Shown: positions 1 through 7,700, numbered from the stretch's first letter. The stretch is DNA of 18,794 bases from Candidatus Woesearchaeota archaeon (GCA_003650585.1 QMQS01000007.1:1-18794), one strand, 5' to 3'. A program made the numbers and translations. The notes: generated from the letters alone by a model not told the origin.

Positions 1-687
1 GATGTGCCGGAGTTTGAGCGGGAGTGTGAGCATATCGCCTTGGCCAGGAACGGCTCAATCCTTTTTGGGGACACAATCATTGCTATGCGGAGCCAAGCGC
101 GATTTGATGCAGAGGAATACGAGCACAACATTCAGGAGTATGTGGATAAGAGCACAACAGCAAAAGAGGCATTATTCCTCGGAGAGAGCTACATGACCTC
201 TGCACTATCAAGAGTGAATATCCATCATGCTTCCCTTAACCCCATCTCAAAAAGAATCATTGCCAACTCAAAGTTCAGGTTTCCAAGTAATACACCCTTT
301 GCAAACAACTTTGCCCAAGCAATAGAGGTTCTTGAGTTCTATCTCAGAGCGCTTGAGATACTGAAGAATCTTAGAATAAAGCCGGAGAAGCCGCGCCAGT
401 ACAAGTTCAAAGCAGGGAGGGGTGTTTCTGCCACAGAGGTGCCCCGCGGAATACTCTTCCATGAGTACGAGCTAACCTCAACAGGCAAGATTAGAAAATG
501 CAACATCATAACCCCAACCTCACAGAACCTGCACAATATTGAAGTGGATGTGGAGCACTTTTTGCCAACCATCCTAGACAAGCACGAGCAGACAATAAAG
601 CTGGAACTAGAGAAACTCATTAGGGCGTATGATCCCTGTATCTCATGCAGCACTCACTTCTTGGAGCTAAAAATTGAGCGGGAATGA
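1..687 (+). CDS. hydA: [NiFe] hydrogenase large (alpha) subunit, C-terminal part (5' truncated by window)
   Basis: The frame is open from base 1, so this is the C-terminal ~228 residues of a longer protein. It carries the nickel-binding signature DPCISCSTH near the C-terminus, whose two cysteines are the distal ligands of the Ni-Fe site. Upstream are the family blocks NPFANN-like (TPFANNFAQAIE) and GVSATEVPRGILFHEYE. From memory the sequence resembles the alpha subunit of the cytoplasmic NADP-linked group 3b (sulfhydrogenase) enzymes of Thermococcales. The enzyme would interconvert H2 and protons with a pyridine nucleotide. Nine residues follow the final His, the tail normally removed by a maturation protease, and that protease gene follows with a 4-base ATGA overlap. 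The other hydrogenase subunits would lie left of the window. Subgroup assignment is inference; family assignment is firm. Confidence 0.95.
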   Translation, partial: DVPEFERECEHIALARNGSILFGDTIIAMRSQARFDAEEYEHNIQEYVDKSTTAKEALFLGESYMTSALSRVNIHHASLNPISKRIIANSKFRFPSNTPFANNFAQAIEVLEFYLRALEILKNLRIKPEKPRQYKFKAGRGVSATEVPRGILFHEYELTSTGKIRKCNIITPTSQNLHNIEVDVEHFLPTILDKHEQTIKLELEKLIRAYDPCISCSTHFLELKIERE

Positions 688-1064
688 TTAAGGTATACTG
701 CATTGGCAATCCATATGTTGAAGGGGACACGCTTGCACTGAAACTTGCAGATGTTATTCAAGTTGATGGCTTTGAGCTTGTGAAGTGTTACAAACCCGAG
801 CACATTGATTTTGACGATGAGGTTGTTGTGCTTGATGTTGTTAAAGGGATTCAAGATGTTAAAGTAATCGAAGACCTTAGCACTCTAGCCAAACACAGAA
901 TGCTAAGTGCCCATGACTTTGATTTTGGTGCATACCTACGACTTCTCATGAAGCTTGGTATGATTGAAAGGGTGACGCTAATTGGTGTACCTGCGAATAT
1001 GAAACCAAGCGAGGCAAAGCAAAGGGTTGAGAGGTTGCTCAAAAAACTCAAATCACAACTGTAA
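684..1064 (+). CDS. Hydrogenase maturation protease (HycI/HybD family)
   Basis: A 126-residue protein that by family removes the C-terminal tail of the [NiFe]-hydrogenase large subunit once nickel is inserted. Visible features are the N-terminal GNPYVEGD loop (typical GNPLxGDDG), an aspartate at residue 51 in VVLDVVKG, and H77 in SAHDFDFG. D15, D51 and H77 match the three nickel-contacting positions known for HybD (E16, D62, H93). The length is somewhat shorter than the usual 150-160 residues. It overlaps the large-subunit gene by 4 bases (ATGA), so translation is probably coupled, which supports the substrate assignment. The family's first acidic pair is changed (EGD rather than DDG), but the acidic ligand is kept. 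Confidence 0.9.
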   Translation: MIKVYCIGNPYVEGDTLALKLADVIQVDGFELVKCYKPEHIDFDDEVVVLDVVKGIQDVKVIEDLSTLAKHRMLSAHDFDFGAYLRLLMKLGMIERVTLIGVPANMKPSEAKQRVERLLKKLKSQL

Positions 1065-1075
1065 CCACTGCAAAA

Positions 1076-1083
1076 TTTAAAAA
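1076..1083 (+). promoter_or_regulatory. TATA box for the 1107 gene
   Basis: TTTAAAAA centred ~27 bases before the ATG at 1107. The spacing predicts a leaderless mRNA and argues for that ATG over the upstream in-frame TTG at 1089. Confidence 0.6.
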
Positions 1084-1106
1084 GCACCTTGTTTTACACT
1101 AAGCAG

Positions 1107-1805
1107 ATGGTATCTAATTATTCAGAGAACGACCTTGAAAGGGCAATTAGCCAAGCTATGGCTATACTAGATGATGGAGAGGAGTTGTTATTTGGCATTA
1201 AAGGGGATCATTGTGCTGCATTCGAGGCATTTCATGCTGCTGGAGAAATCTTAGATGAGTGTACAGTGGGTAGAGATGATTATCGCTGGCTTTATCTTAG
1301 GGGCAAAGCGCTATTTGGTAAGGCCTACTACTATGCTATACAAGGTCTTTCCTTGCTTGCAACAGAGTTCTACATGAGAGCCATTTTGGTTTTAGAGGAT
1401 GCTGCCAATCATTCATATATGTTGTATAAAGAGGGCGACCTAAGTGAAGATCCTGAGCTTGAGGAAGAGGTATTCTTGTGTTACACCCACTCAGAGTTCA
1501 TGATATCTGAGATATTCATGCATCTGTATCAGTTGGTTTCTGGTTCCAATGACCAGAAATGGTTTTTGAGAGCAGCTACCAAATCTATGGAGAAACTTTT
1601 AGAGGAACCACTGTACATTGAGGGTGCTTCAGATGTGCACATCACCATTGCCGAGGCATACAGATTGCTTGGTAATTATTTGTCTGCAGCGGAACACTGT
1701 CATGCAGTACTCAACTTGCCGGTTGATGAGGGCTCTAAACAAGAGGCAATGCAGCTTCTGGCTCAAATAGAGGGTCCATTAAAAGAGGGCTTCAAGTTTA
1801 ACTAA
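1107..1805 (+). CDS. Helical-repeat (TPR-like) protein of unknown function
   Basis: A 232-residue, acidic, almost entirely alpha-helical protein starting MVSNYSEN. I do not recognise the family. Several segments look like TPR helix pairs: LRGKALFGKAYYYAIQGL, then ATEFYMRAILVLEDAA, and near the C-terminus IAEAYRLLGNYLSAAEHCHA, which has the small/large residue spacing of a TPR (about residues 175-205). There is no signal peptide and no membrane segment, so it is probably cytoplasmic and a protein-binding scaffold. The start was chosen from the TATA element 27 bases upstream; a TTG at 1089 would add six residues. It follows the hydrogenase protease with a 42-base gap but has its own promoter, so a link to hydrogenase maturation is not implied. 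Confidence 0.7.
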   Translation: MVSNYSENDLERAISQAMAILDDGEELLFGIKGDHCAAFEAFHAAGEILDECTVGRDDYRWLYLRGKALFGKAYYYAIQGLSLLATEFYMRAILVLEDAANHSYMLYKEGDLSEDPELEEEVFLCYTHSEFMISEIFMHLYQLVSGSNDQKWFLRAATKSMEKLLEEPLYIEGASDVHITIAEAYRLLGNYLSAAEHCHAVLNLPVDEGSKQEAMQLLAQIEGPLKEGFKFN

Positions 1806-1842
1806 CACCTGCTTAGTGCTATTTCTTTTGAATAAGAAAAAA

Positions 1843-1850
1843 TTTATATA
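1843..1850 (+). promoter_or_regulatory. TATA box for the 558-residue coiled-coil gene
   Basis: TTTATATA in an A/T-rich stretch. Its predicted start site is near 1873, leaving a leader of about 22 bases before the ATG at 1896, unlike the leaderless neighbours. Confidence 0.5.
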
Positions 1851-1895
1851 GTAGTATTATAGTCTTATCCTTCACAGCGAAACACTCGGCTGAGA

Positions 1896-3572
1896 ATGGG
1901 AATATTTTCAAGGAGAAAAAGAGGTGGTGAGAGTACTCGGAATTCTGAGTTGGAGATAGGGCAAAATCCTGAACAAAATTCTGCTGGCGATGCTGTTGCT
2001 ACCCCTCCTAGCGTTGAGGTGGAAGCAGGGGTTTATCACAATCCCAATTTTGAGTTTGAGGATTACCAGAGTTTAAAGAAAGCCATTGAATCATTAAAGC
2101 AGAGGTATGATTTGGTTAAAGATATAGAGAGGAAGCAGGAGCAGAGGTTCGAGCAACTCAACAACAAACTGGGTGAAGCAATGGACCTTGCCTTGAGGAA
2201 CCAGAACTCAATAGACGAACTAAAGTCAAGGGTTGACGTGATAAGCGAGAACCTGAGTAACACCTCTGGTGCAATGCTTTCTTCATTTGAAAAGCTCAAG
2301 GAGATTGTTTTGGAGTTAAACAATCGCCTGTGCCAACTCAACAAGGATTTCTATGAGATTACAGACAAAGATGCTTTCAATGAGTTCAAAAAAGAGATTA
2401 TTGAGGAGAAAGAGGGCTTCAGAAACGAGGTGCGGTTGATAAATGAGCAGATTAACAAGTTCAGGAAGCAACTCTCAAGGCAGGGAGTAACGAGGAGGGA
2501 TATTGATGACCTCCTTTACAAGTTTAAATACCTGGACCAGAACCTCAGGCGTGTTCTCAGGACTGTTGATGGGTTTGCAGGAGAACTAAACGACCTCAAG
2601 GACAAGGATAGAAAGCTCGAGTTAAACATTAGGAAAGGGCTCAACGTACTGCGTGAGGAACTCAGTCTGGATGAGGATGCAATCAACCGCCTCATCATAA
2701 GAAACAAGGAGTTTGTGAGGCTAAAGCAAGAGTTCGTAGACCTTGAGCGCAGATACAAGATATTCGAGAAACAACTCAAGGACCTTGGTGATGATGACTT
2801 GTCTATGAGGGATTTCATGCAAAAGGAGTTTAGGACACTTAGGAGCGAGTTGGGGATTGTTCGCACAAAGGTGCTTGAGGCACTCAAGCGAGATGAGCAA
2901 TTACAGAAGCGTGTGGAGCGCTTGGCACCACTCAAGCTTGATAGGGAGTTGGACTCTTACAAAAGGGCAAACAGGGAGTTGCAGCGTGAGTTTGGGGAGA
3001 TGAGGGTGGACTTTGATCACCTCAAGAAGGTTGCAAACATGGCCATTAAGGAAGTGGACCTGCTTAGTAGTCGCTTGTCTGAAGTAAACAAGACACTACC
3101 CAACCTTGTCTCAAATGAGAGTTTGAGGCAGATTGTGAATGAAATCAACCAGCGGCTAAGCCAACTCAACACATACATAAGGAGTTTTGATAATCTACAG
3201 AACCAACTCGAGCAGCTGAGGAGTTATGTTTACTCAACCCTTGACAGGTTTGACAGGTTCAACAAGAGGATGGTTGACAAACTTGTAGACCTAGAAACAA
3301 AAGGCTCTAGCTCAGATGATATCTCTCGTTTGAGGGAAGAGCTGAGGTTGCTTGAAGAGGCAAGGTCGAGGCTAGCAGCTTTGCCAACATCGGCACCAAC
3401 AACTTCCGAGCAGCAATCCTCCACCCCAACCACCCCACCAGCTGAGGCCCATGTATTTAAGTGGATTGAAGAGAACCTCAACAAGGGCTATACCCCAAAG
3501 GAACTCAAGAACGTGCTAAGGGATAACAACATGGACCCTGCTTTGGTTGACCAATACTTTGCTTCCCAGTAA
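1896..3572 (+). CDS. Long coiled-coil protein with basic N-terminus and C-terminal helical motif
   Basis: 558 residues. The short basic N-terminus (MGIFSRRKRGGE) is followed by a low-complexity linker. About residues 55-475 form a long heptad-rich coiled coil with many Glu/Lys/Arg and Leu/Ile at regular spacing (for example LDQNLRRVLRTVDGF and LVDLERRYKIFEKQLKDL). A Pro/Thr/Ser-rich linker runs at about 488-515. The last ~40 residues (FKWIEENLNKGYTPKELKN, then LRDNNMDPALVDQYF) form a compact three-helix motif that I recall at the ends of other archaeal proteins, spelled roughly WIxxxLxxGYxxxxI, L, Y/DxxxVD. There is no membrane segment. The layout suggests an extended cytoplasmic scaffold, perhaps membrane- or nucleic-acid-associated through the basic N-terminus. 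No enzymatic domain is seen and no function is assigned. Confidence 0.85.
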   Translation: MGIFSRRKRGGESTRNSELEIGQNPEQNSAGDAVATPPSVEVEAGVYHNPNFEFEDYQSLKKAIESLKQRYDLVKDIERKQEQRFEQLNNKLGEAMDLALRNQNSIDELKSRVDVISENLSNTSGAMLSSFEKLKEIVLELNNRLCQLNKDFYEITDKDAFNEFKKEIIEEKEGFRNEVRLINEQINKFRKQLSRQGVTRRDIDDLLYKFKYLDQNLRRVLRTVDGFAGELNDLKDKDRKLELNIRKGLNVLREELSLDEDAINRLIIRNKEFVRLKQEFVDLERRYKIFEKQLKDLGDDDLSMRDFMQKEFRTLRSELGIVRTKVLEALKRDEQLQKRVERLAPLKLDRELDSYKRANRELQREFGEMRVDFDHLKKVANMAIKEVDLLSSRLSEVNKTLPNLVSNESLRQIVNEINQRLSQLNTYIRSFDNLQNQLEQLRSYVYSTLDRFDRFNKRMVDKLVDLETKGSSSDDISRLREELRLLEEARSRLAALPTSAPTTSEQQSSTPTTPPAEAHVFKWIEENLNKGYTPKELKNVLRDNNMDPALVDQYFASQ

Positions 3573-3573
3573 A

Positions 3574-3580
3574 TTTAAAT
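3574..3580 (+). promoter_or_regulatory. TATA box for the EamA transporter
   Basis: TTTAAAT lies directly after the stop of the coiled-coil gene, centred 30 bases before the ATG at 3607; predicts a (nearly) leaderless message. Confidence 0.55.
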
Positions 3581-3606
3581 ACTACACTTTCTAATTAACT
3601 AGTATA

Positions 3607-4536
3607 ATGGAAGAGATAAACAAGGGGCTTGTGTTTGTGTTTGCAACAGCCCTAATATCTGGGGTCTCAATCTACATCAACAAATTCGGCTTGGGGCTAT
3701 TTGTTAAAACAACCACTCCAGCCACTTTCACACTTCTAAAGAATGCCTCTGTTGCCCTTTTTCTATTCTCATTGCTGCTCTTATCTCGGGAACACAAGCA
3801 ACTACTGAAACTAAAGAAGAGGGAGTGGGGTAAACTCATAGCAGTGGGGCTGCTTGGTGGGTGCCTGCCATTCATACTCTTCTTTAAGGGTTTGGCACTA
3901 ACCCAACCAGCAAATGCCTCTTTCATCCACAAGACACTCTTCATCTGGGTTTTAATCCTAAGCATAGTGTTTCTAAAAGAGAGGCATGCCAAGGACTACA
4001 TAGGGCTTGGTGCTGTAATCCTATTTGGCAACTTCCTACTGCTGGGGTTGTCCAAGCTGAGTTTTGGTATGGGTGACTTGTTAGTGTTATTAGCAGCTGT
4101 GCTCTGGGCAGGTGAGTTTGTTCTCTCCAAGCATCTACTCAAAACCATCAGTCCGAATCAAGTGGCATTTGCAAGGATGTTTTTTGGTAGTTTGCTGATT
4201 CTTGTTTATGTTGGCTTTGTTGAGCATAGCCTGGGCAAAATAACAACCCTCTCATTGGCACAGATTGGGTGGGTGCTCATCACAGCAACTTTCCTGCTTG
4301 GCTATGTGCTAACATGGTACAACGGGCTTGCAAGGATTAGCCCTGTTGTTGCCACATTGGTGCTAATGCTTGGCTCACCAATCACCACAATGTTGAATGT
4401 TCTCTCTGGTACAAAGATAGCCCTTATGCAATCTTTGGGTATACTACTAATAGGGCTTGGTGTTGGCTTCTGTGTGCTGATATTCAAAGAACAAATCAAG
4501 CAAGAACCTCTATTGCAAACCCGAGGTGTATGCTAA
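3607..4536 (+). CDS. EamA/DMT-superfamily transporter (10 TM)
   Basis: 309 residues with about ten hydrophobic helices arranged as two EamA repeats, the usual size for drug/metabolite transporters. Family features include ANASFIHKTLFIWVLILSIV followed by FLKER at the end of the first repeat (roughly residues 98-125), and ARISPVVATLVLMLGSPITT at the matching place in the second repeat. The protein sits in the cytoplasmic membrane and would export or import a small metabolite; the substrate cannot be read from sequence. It has its own TATA box. Its last 41 bases overlap, tail to tail, the end of the HypC-like gene on the other strand, so both C-termini share DNA. Confidence 0.9.
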   Translation: MEEINKGLVFVFATALISGVSIYINKFGLGLFVKTTTPATFTLLKNASVALFLFSLLLLSREHKQLLKLKKREWGKLIAVGLLGGCLPFILFFKGLALTQPANASFIHKTLFIWVLILSIVFLKERHAKDYIGLGAVILFGNFLLLGLSKLSFGMGDLLVLLAAVLWAGEFVLSKHLLKTISPNQVAFARMFFGSLLILVYVGFVEHSLGKITTLSLAQIGWVLITATFLLGYVLTWYNGLARISPVVATLVLMLGSPITTMLNVLSGTKIALMQSLGILLIGLGVGFCVLIFKEQIKQEPLLQTRGVC

Positions 4537-4963
4537 CCTTGTCGCCTGGCTTTGCTTCTGGGCATAGCAATCCAAGTACAACCCTTTCCTTACCACCATA
4601 CCTCACCCTCAAGCCAGAACCCTCTCTAGCAACCACCCTTGCTATGTGCACCTTACACATCTCCTTGAAATACTCTGGAGCATTGGCATAGCCCTCTTTA
4701 CCAGCATCAATAATGCGATTGTGGTGCTCAATAAAGTACTCCCTAACAGCAGCCAAACTCCAGTAATCTTCCCCAAAAAGCTCCTTCATCCTTGCCACAG
4801 CAGACCTGAAAATAGACTCAAGCTCATCTCTGGTGATACCCTCACCACTCATCACAGCCCTTTTTAATCTCTCATAGCCCTCTTTTGTGAGCTTACCAGT
4901 GTCAAGCAGAACCTGGGCGCATGGGAATGCGTATCTAAGAAATACCTGCTCAGGTGTTGGCAT
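4496..4963 (-). CDS. HypC-like domain fused to an N-terminal helical domain (hydrogenase accessory protein)
   Basis: 155 residues in two parts. Residues ~1-98 are helical (for example FPCAQVLLDTGKL near 13-25) and not recognised. Residues ~101-155 look like a HypC fold: MCKVHIARVV, then RVRYGGKERVVLGLL, then KPGDKVSIHLGFAIEVL, matching HypC's MCxAxPGxVV, VDxGGxRREV and GDYVxVHxGFAIE blocks. C103 would correspond to the catalytic N-terminal cysteine of HypC, but it is internal here and the Pro-Gly after it is lost. It is the third gene of the hypA-hypC operon and overlaps hypC by 14 bases, which supports a role in [NiFe]-hydrogenase assembly. It may be a second chaperone or an adaptor; the role is inferred. 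Confidence 0.75.
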   Translation of the reverse strand: MPTPEQVFLRYAFPCAQVLLDTGKLTKEGYERLKRAVMSGEGITRDELESIFRSAVARMKELFGEDYWSLAAVREYFIEHHNRIIDAGKEGYANAPEYFKEMCKVHIARVVAREGSGLRVRYGGKERVVLGLLCPEAKPGDKVSIHLGFAIEVLA

Positions 4964-5159
4964 TTTTGAACAACTCTATAGCTTCAATGGCTTGTTTCTC
5001 TGGCACAATCTCTACCACAAATCCAGCATTCACCACAACATAATCTCCCTTATTACATTTAACAAGAGAGCAGTCCGCTTCCCTCTTCTCACCAAGGAAA
5101 TCAACCACTGCTTTGTTTTTCTCAACACACACCACTCTCCCAGGGAAAGCCATGCACAT
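4950..5159 (-). CDS. hypC: Hydrogenase assembly chaperone HypC
   Basis: 69 residues, typical for HypC/HupF. It begins MCMAFPGRVV, with the essential cysteine at position 2 that, after Met removal, coordinates the Fe(CN)2CO group with HypD and passes it to the hydrogenase large subunit. VVDFLGEKREADCSLV and GDYVVVNAGFVVEIV match the family blocks; the usual His in VHAGFA is Asn here (VNAGFV). The start codon abuts the hypA stop (TGA then ATG, no gap), so the pair is co-transcribed and probably translationally coupled. hypD, hypE and hypF, its usual partners, are not in this window. Confidence 0.95.
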   Translation of the reverse strand: MCMAFPGRVVCVEKNKAVVDFLGEKREADCSLVKCNKGDYVVVNAGFVVEIVPEKQAIEAIELFKNANT

Positions 5160-5480
5160 TCACTCCACCTCCACTTTAACCAGTTTTATGTATTGACCCT
5201 CCAACACCTTAGGCACCTTGCCACATTTTGGGCATTCAAAATAAGTGTGCTCATGGGTCCTAAGTAGAATTTTAGGCGAGCCCTCATAACCGCACTCACA
5301 CTTGACTTTGGCTTTCTTCACTTTGTAATCCACTTTCCAATCAACCATCTCATTGAGAGTTGGCTTGAGGTCTTCAAGTGGGAGGTGGGAGAGCTCTCCA
5401 ACCTCAACTGTTATGGCTTTCACATTACCGTGCTTCTTTGCATCTTCTATTATACGCCTTGCAATAATTGTCTCATGCAT
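5160..5480 (-). CDS. hypA: Hydrogenase nickel-insertion protein HypA
   Basis: 106 residues, close to the normal ~113. The N-terminus MHE supplies the nickel ligands (His2 is essential in the family). A C-terminal zinc domain has C61 and C63 (CECGYEG) and C83/C86 (CPKCGK). The first pair is spaced CxC rather than the more common CxxC, apparently an archaeal variant. HypA with HypB delivers Ni2+ to the large-subunit precursor. The gene leads a three-gene operon and its ATG lies 28 bases from a TATA box, so its mRNA is probably leaderless. The promoter overlaps the end of the upstream M20 peptidase gene. Confidence 0.95.
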   Translation of the reverse strand: MHETIIARRIIEDAKKHGNVKAITVEVGELSHLPLEDLKPTLNEMVDWKVDYKVKKAKVKCECGYEGSPKILLRTHEHTYFECPKCGKVPKVLEGQYIKLVKVEVE

Positions 5481-5502
5481 AGCTAATCCAATTACACATA
5501 AT

Positions 5503-5513
5503 TATTTAAAAAC
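5503..5513 (-). promoter_or_regulatory. TATA box of the hyp operon
   Basis: On the minus strand reads AGTTTTTAAATA, centred ~28 bases before the hypA ATG and straddling the stop codon of the upstream peptidase gene. The operon therefore has its own promoter. Confidence 0.6.
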
Positions 5514-6576
5514 TTTCCTGAGCGAACAACTCCAGTATCTTGTAGAACTTGTACAACGAGTCAATCACAACATACTCACCATCCCCGTGCGGGTTATCCC
5601 CCTTTGGGGCAAAGATGGCACCTGGAATGCCTAGCTCTGCAAAATACCTTGCATCAGAGGCACCATGCTCAAAGCTTGGCTCAACCTCCCTGCCTAGAAC
5701 CATTGACATCACCCTAGCCAGTGATTTAATCTGGGGTGAGTTCTCATCTGTTGTGAAAACAGGGGCAAACTCAAGCACCTTATACTCAACAATATTACCA
5801 ATCTTTTTGAGGATGGCATCTGGCTTAGAGGTATATCTAATGTCTATAACTGCCTTTGCCTCACAGGGTACCTTGTTTGGTGCATCACCACCCTCGATTT
5901 TTGATATGTTTATGGTGTTAACCCAACTGTTTGCACTACCCTTTGGGAACAGGGCTTTTATTTGTTTGAGCTTTGCAATAAGCTCCTCTATTGCATTCAC
6001 ACCCTCCCAAGGCCTGCTTGCATGTGCACTCTTTCCCCTTACATTAATCTCCAACCACAGCACCCCCTTCTCCTTTGTTATCAATTCAAAATCAAACCCA
6101 CCATCAGGGGCTATAAAGAAATCTGCTTTATACCCTATATCCAACAATTGCTTGACACCATGCTTGCCACCGAGCTCCTCATCTGAGGTCAGCATCAAAC
6201 CCACTGAGCATCTCTTGCCGAGTTTTTTTACCACCGCAATCATTGCAGCAACCTGAGCTTTCATATCTATTGCACCCCTACCGTAAAGCTTCCCAGCCAC
6301 TACCCTTGGTTTAAACATGCTTTCAGGTGCAGGCACAACATCAATATGCCCCACAAGAACAAGCCTACAATTTCTCGTCGGGTTTGGGTATGCTATTAAT
6401 GAAGGAAAACCACCAAATTCATAGTGCCTAATTCCTATTTTGATTTGCTTGAGCTGTCTGGCAATAAACCCAAGGCAATCCTTGGCGGCTTTACAATTGC
6501 CGCTCACAGTTTTAAATCTTATGAGCTCTTTAGCCAACTCGGTTATCCCTTCCATTTCTCGCATAAAAGCAAGCAT
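5506..6576 (-). CDS. M20-family zinc metallopeptidase (ArgE/DapE/CPG2-like deacylase)
   Basis: 356 residues, a normal length. Metal-site motifs are in order: HIDVVP (H77, D79), GRGAIDMK (D104 bridging both metals), TSDEELGG (catalytic E133, ligand E134), APDGG (D158) and, near the C-terminus, HGDGEYV (last His ligand). SAHASRPWEGVNAI (about 183-196) marks the dimerisation/lid domain and contributes the usual His. These enzymes hydrolyse amide bonds in N-acyl amino acids or small peptides (ArgE, DapE, LysK, dipeptidases); the neighbours give no biosynthetic clue to the substrate. In-frame ATGs at 6576, 6564 and 6555 are all possible. The TATA box at 6611-6616 predicts transcription from about 6586, fitting the first. 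It follows the lipid-kinase gene by 42 bases with its own promoter. Confidence 0.93.
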   Translation of the reverse strand: MLAFMREMEGITELAKELIRFKTVSGNCKAAKDCLGFIARQLKQIKIGIRHYEFGGFPSLIAYPNPTRNCRLVLVGHIDVVPAPESMFKPRVVAGKLYGRGAIDMKAQVAAMIAVVKKLGKRCSVGLMLTSDEELGGKHGVKQLLDIGYKADFFIAPDGGFDFELITKEKGVLWLEINVRGKSAHASRPWEGVNAIEELIAKLKQIKALFPKGSANSWVNTINISKIEGGDAPNKVPCEAKAVIDIRYTSKPDAILKKIGNIVEYKVLEFAPVFTTDENSPQIKSLARVMSMVLGREVEPSFEHGASDARYFAELGIPGAIFAPKGDNPHGDGEYVVIDSLYKFYKILELFAQESF

Positions 6577-6610
6577 ACTGGCTTGAATTATTAAAGGTTT
6601 CTCTAGAAGT

Positions 6611-6616
6611 TTTAAA
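6611..6616 (-). promoter_or_regulatory. TATA box of the M20 peptidase gene
   Basis: TTTAAA (minus strand), immediately downstream of the lipid-kinase stop and ~37 bases before the first ATG of the peptidase. Confidence 0.45.
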
Positions 6617-6618
6617 TT

Positions 6619-7674
6619 CTAAAAACGCCGCCTATCAAAGCGAGGCTTGTTGGCGTTCCTGGCTTTCTGTGGGGGGTAGCTCTGAGTAGCATGCCTTTGT
6701 TTTGTTGGTAAGTATATGCAACTGAGTGCCTTTGGTAATACCTGAACCTCTACTTTATGTGGCTTTACTGGTCTCCCTCCCTTTTTTATTACCTCTCCAT
6801 CAATCTGAGTCAAAAGCCCTTTTTCAAACTCAATTTCAAAGCTTTCGCCGTCTAAGAAGTGGCACTCCTTTAACTCCACATGGGAGCCGTCATACACCCT
6901 GTCAAAAACCCTTGCAAGCCTTACAGGGTTCATCATATCAACCCCAAACAGGTTTAGCACCCCATCATCAATCTCTGCCCATGGCACAGGCATCATTCCA
7001 GCACCCGCATATGGACCATTGCACACCATTAGAGAGATTAACTCTGCCTCTAACTCCTCTCCTCTGTTGGTGCTTACTTTAACTCTTGTTTTTAATCCCC
7101 AATAATCCTGGACCAATGTCCTGTAAACAGCTGTCTTGTAAGCAAATTGCCCAGGGAGGTGCTTCTTCATCCGGAAGCTTGTGCGATAGGCTATATTTGC
7201 ACTGAGCCCAAAACCAATCATGAATGTGCCATACTCTACCCTTTGAGTATCGTCTATTTTTGCTGCTAATAGGTCAACTCGCCTTGAGAATTCATCTGGC
7301 TGAGAGAAGAAGCCCCGCAGTGCCTCAAAAGTGTCATCAATGGAACTTATCCCATTGGCACTGAGAAAGTCATTACCAGAGCCAAATTTGAATTGTGCAA
7401 TTAACCCCCCTTCATTTAGACCCTCTTCTACCATGCCTTGGACCATATACTTGAGGGCACTATCACCCCCCAGAAGGATATCAAACGGGTAATCTTGACC
7501 GTACCTTTTTATAGCATCGTAGGGCAGTAACCTATCCTCATACCTAAACTCAATCCCATTCTCACTTAACAATCGTTCTAGGGGTTTCCTAACCCTCTTT
7601 AAATTCTCCGCCGAATGTCTGGGACCAGAAAGAGGGCAGTATATAATCAAAACAGATTTTGGTATTAACACCAT
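6619..7674 (-). CDS. Diacylglycerol-kinase/YegS-family lipid kinase
   Basis: 351 residues with the two-domain DAGK catalytic layout. LIIYCPLSG near the start matches the family's IIxNPxSG. LLGGDSALKYMVQG (about 67-80) is the nucleotide loop, usually GGDGT; here the second Gly-Thr is Ser-Ala. FKFGSGNDFLS (about 95-105) is the PxGTGNDFA block, with Phe-Lys-Phe replacing the usual Leu-Pro-x. CNGPYAGAGMMPVPWAEIDD then DGVLNLF is the second-domain block, and IDGE near the C-terminus is the terminal Asp-Gly-Glu signature. It would phosphorylate a lipid alcohol at the membrane; in an archaeon the substrate may be an archaeal diether or polyprenol-type lipid (inference). The last ~30 residues form a basic tail (ending KPRFDRRRF) that may bind membrane. 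Confidence 0.88.
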   Translation of the reverse strand: MVLIPKSVLIIYCPLSGPRHSAENLKRVRKPLERLLSENGIEFRYEDRLLPYDAIKRYGQDYPFDILLGGDSALKYMVQGMVEEGLNEGGLIAQFKFGSGNDFLSANGISSIDDTFEALRGFFSQPDEFSRRVDLLAAKIDDTQRVEYGTFMIGFGLSANIAYRTSFRMKKHLPGQFAYKTAVYRTLVQDYWGLKTRVKVSTNRGEELEAELISLMVCNGPYAGAGMMPVPWAEIDDGVLNLFGVDMMNPVRLARVFDRVYDGSHVELKECHFLDGESFEIEFEKGLLTQIDGEVIKKGGRPVKPHKVEVQVLPKALSCIYLPTKQRHATQSYPPQKARNANKPRFDRRRF

Positions 7675-7700
7675 ATTAAATCACCACTCCATTTTAGTGA

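Noticed and set aside
1..687. Complex I-like NuoD/membrane hydrogenase subunit
   Set aside because: The complete DPCxxCxxH nickel motif with a C-terminal tail and an adjacent maturation protease indicates a true nickel hydrogenase rather than a complex I subunit that has lost the cysteines; resemblance is to group 3.
5549..6256. 235-codon frame on the plus strand
   Set aside because: It is the antisense shadow of the M20 peptidase, whose motifs on the minus strand are complete.
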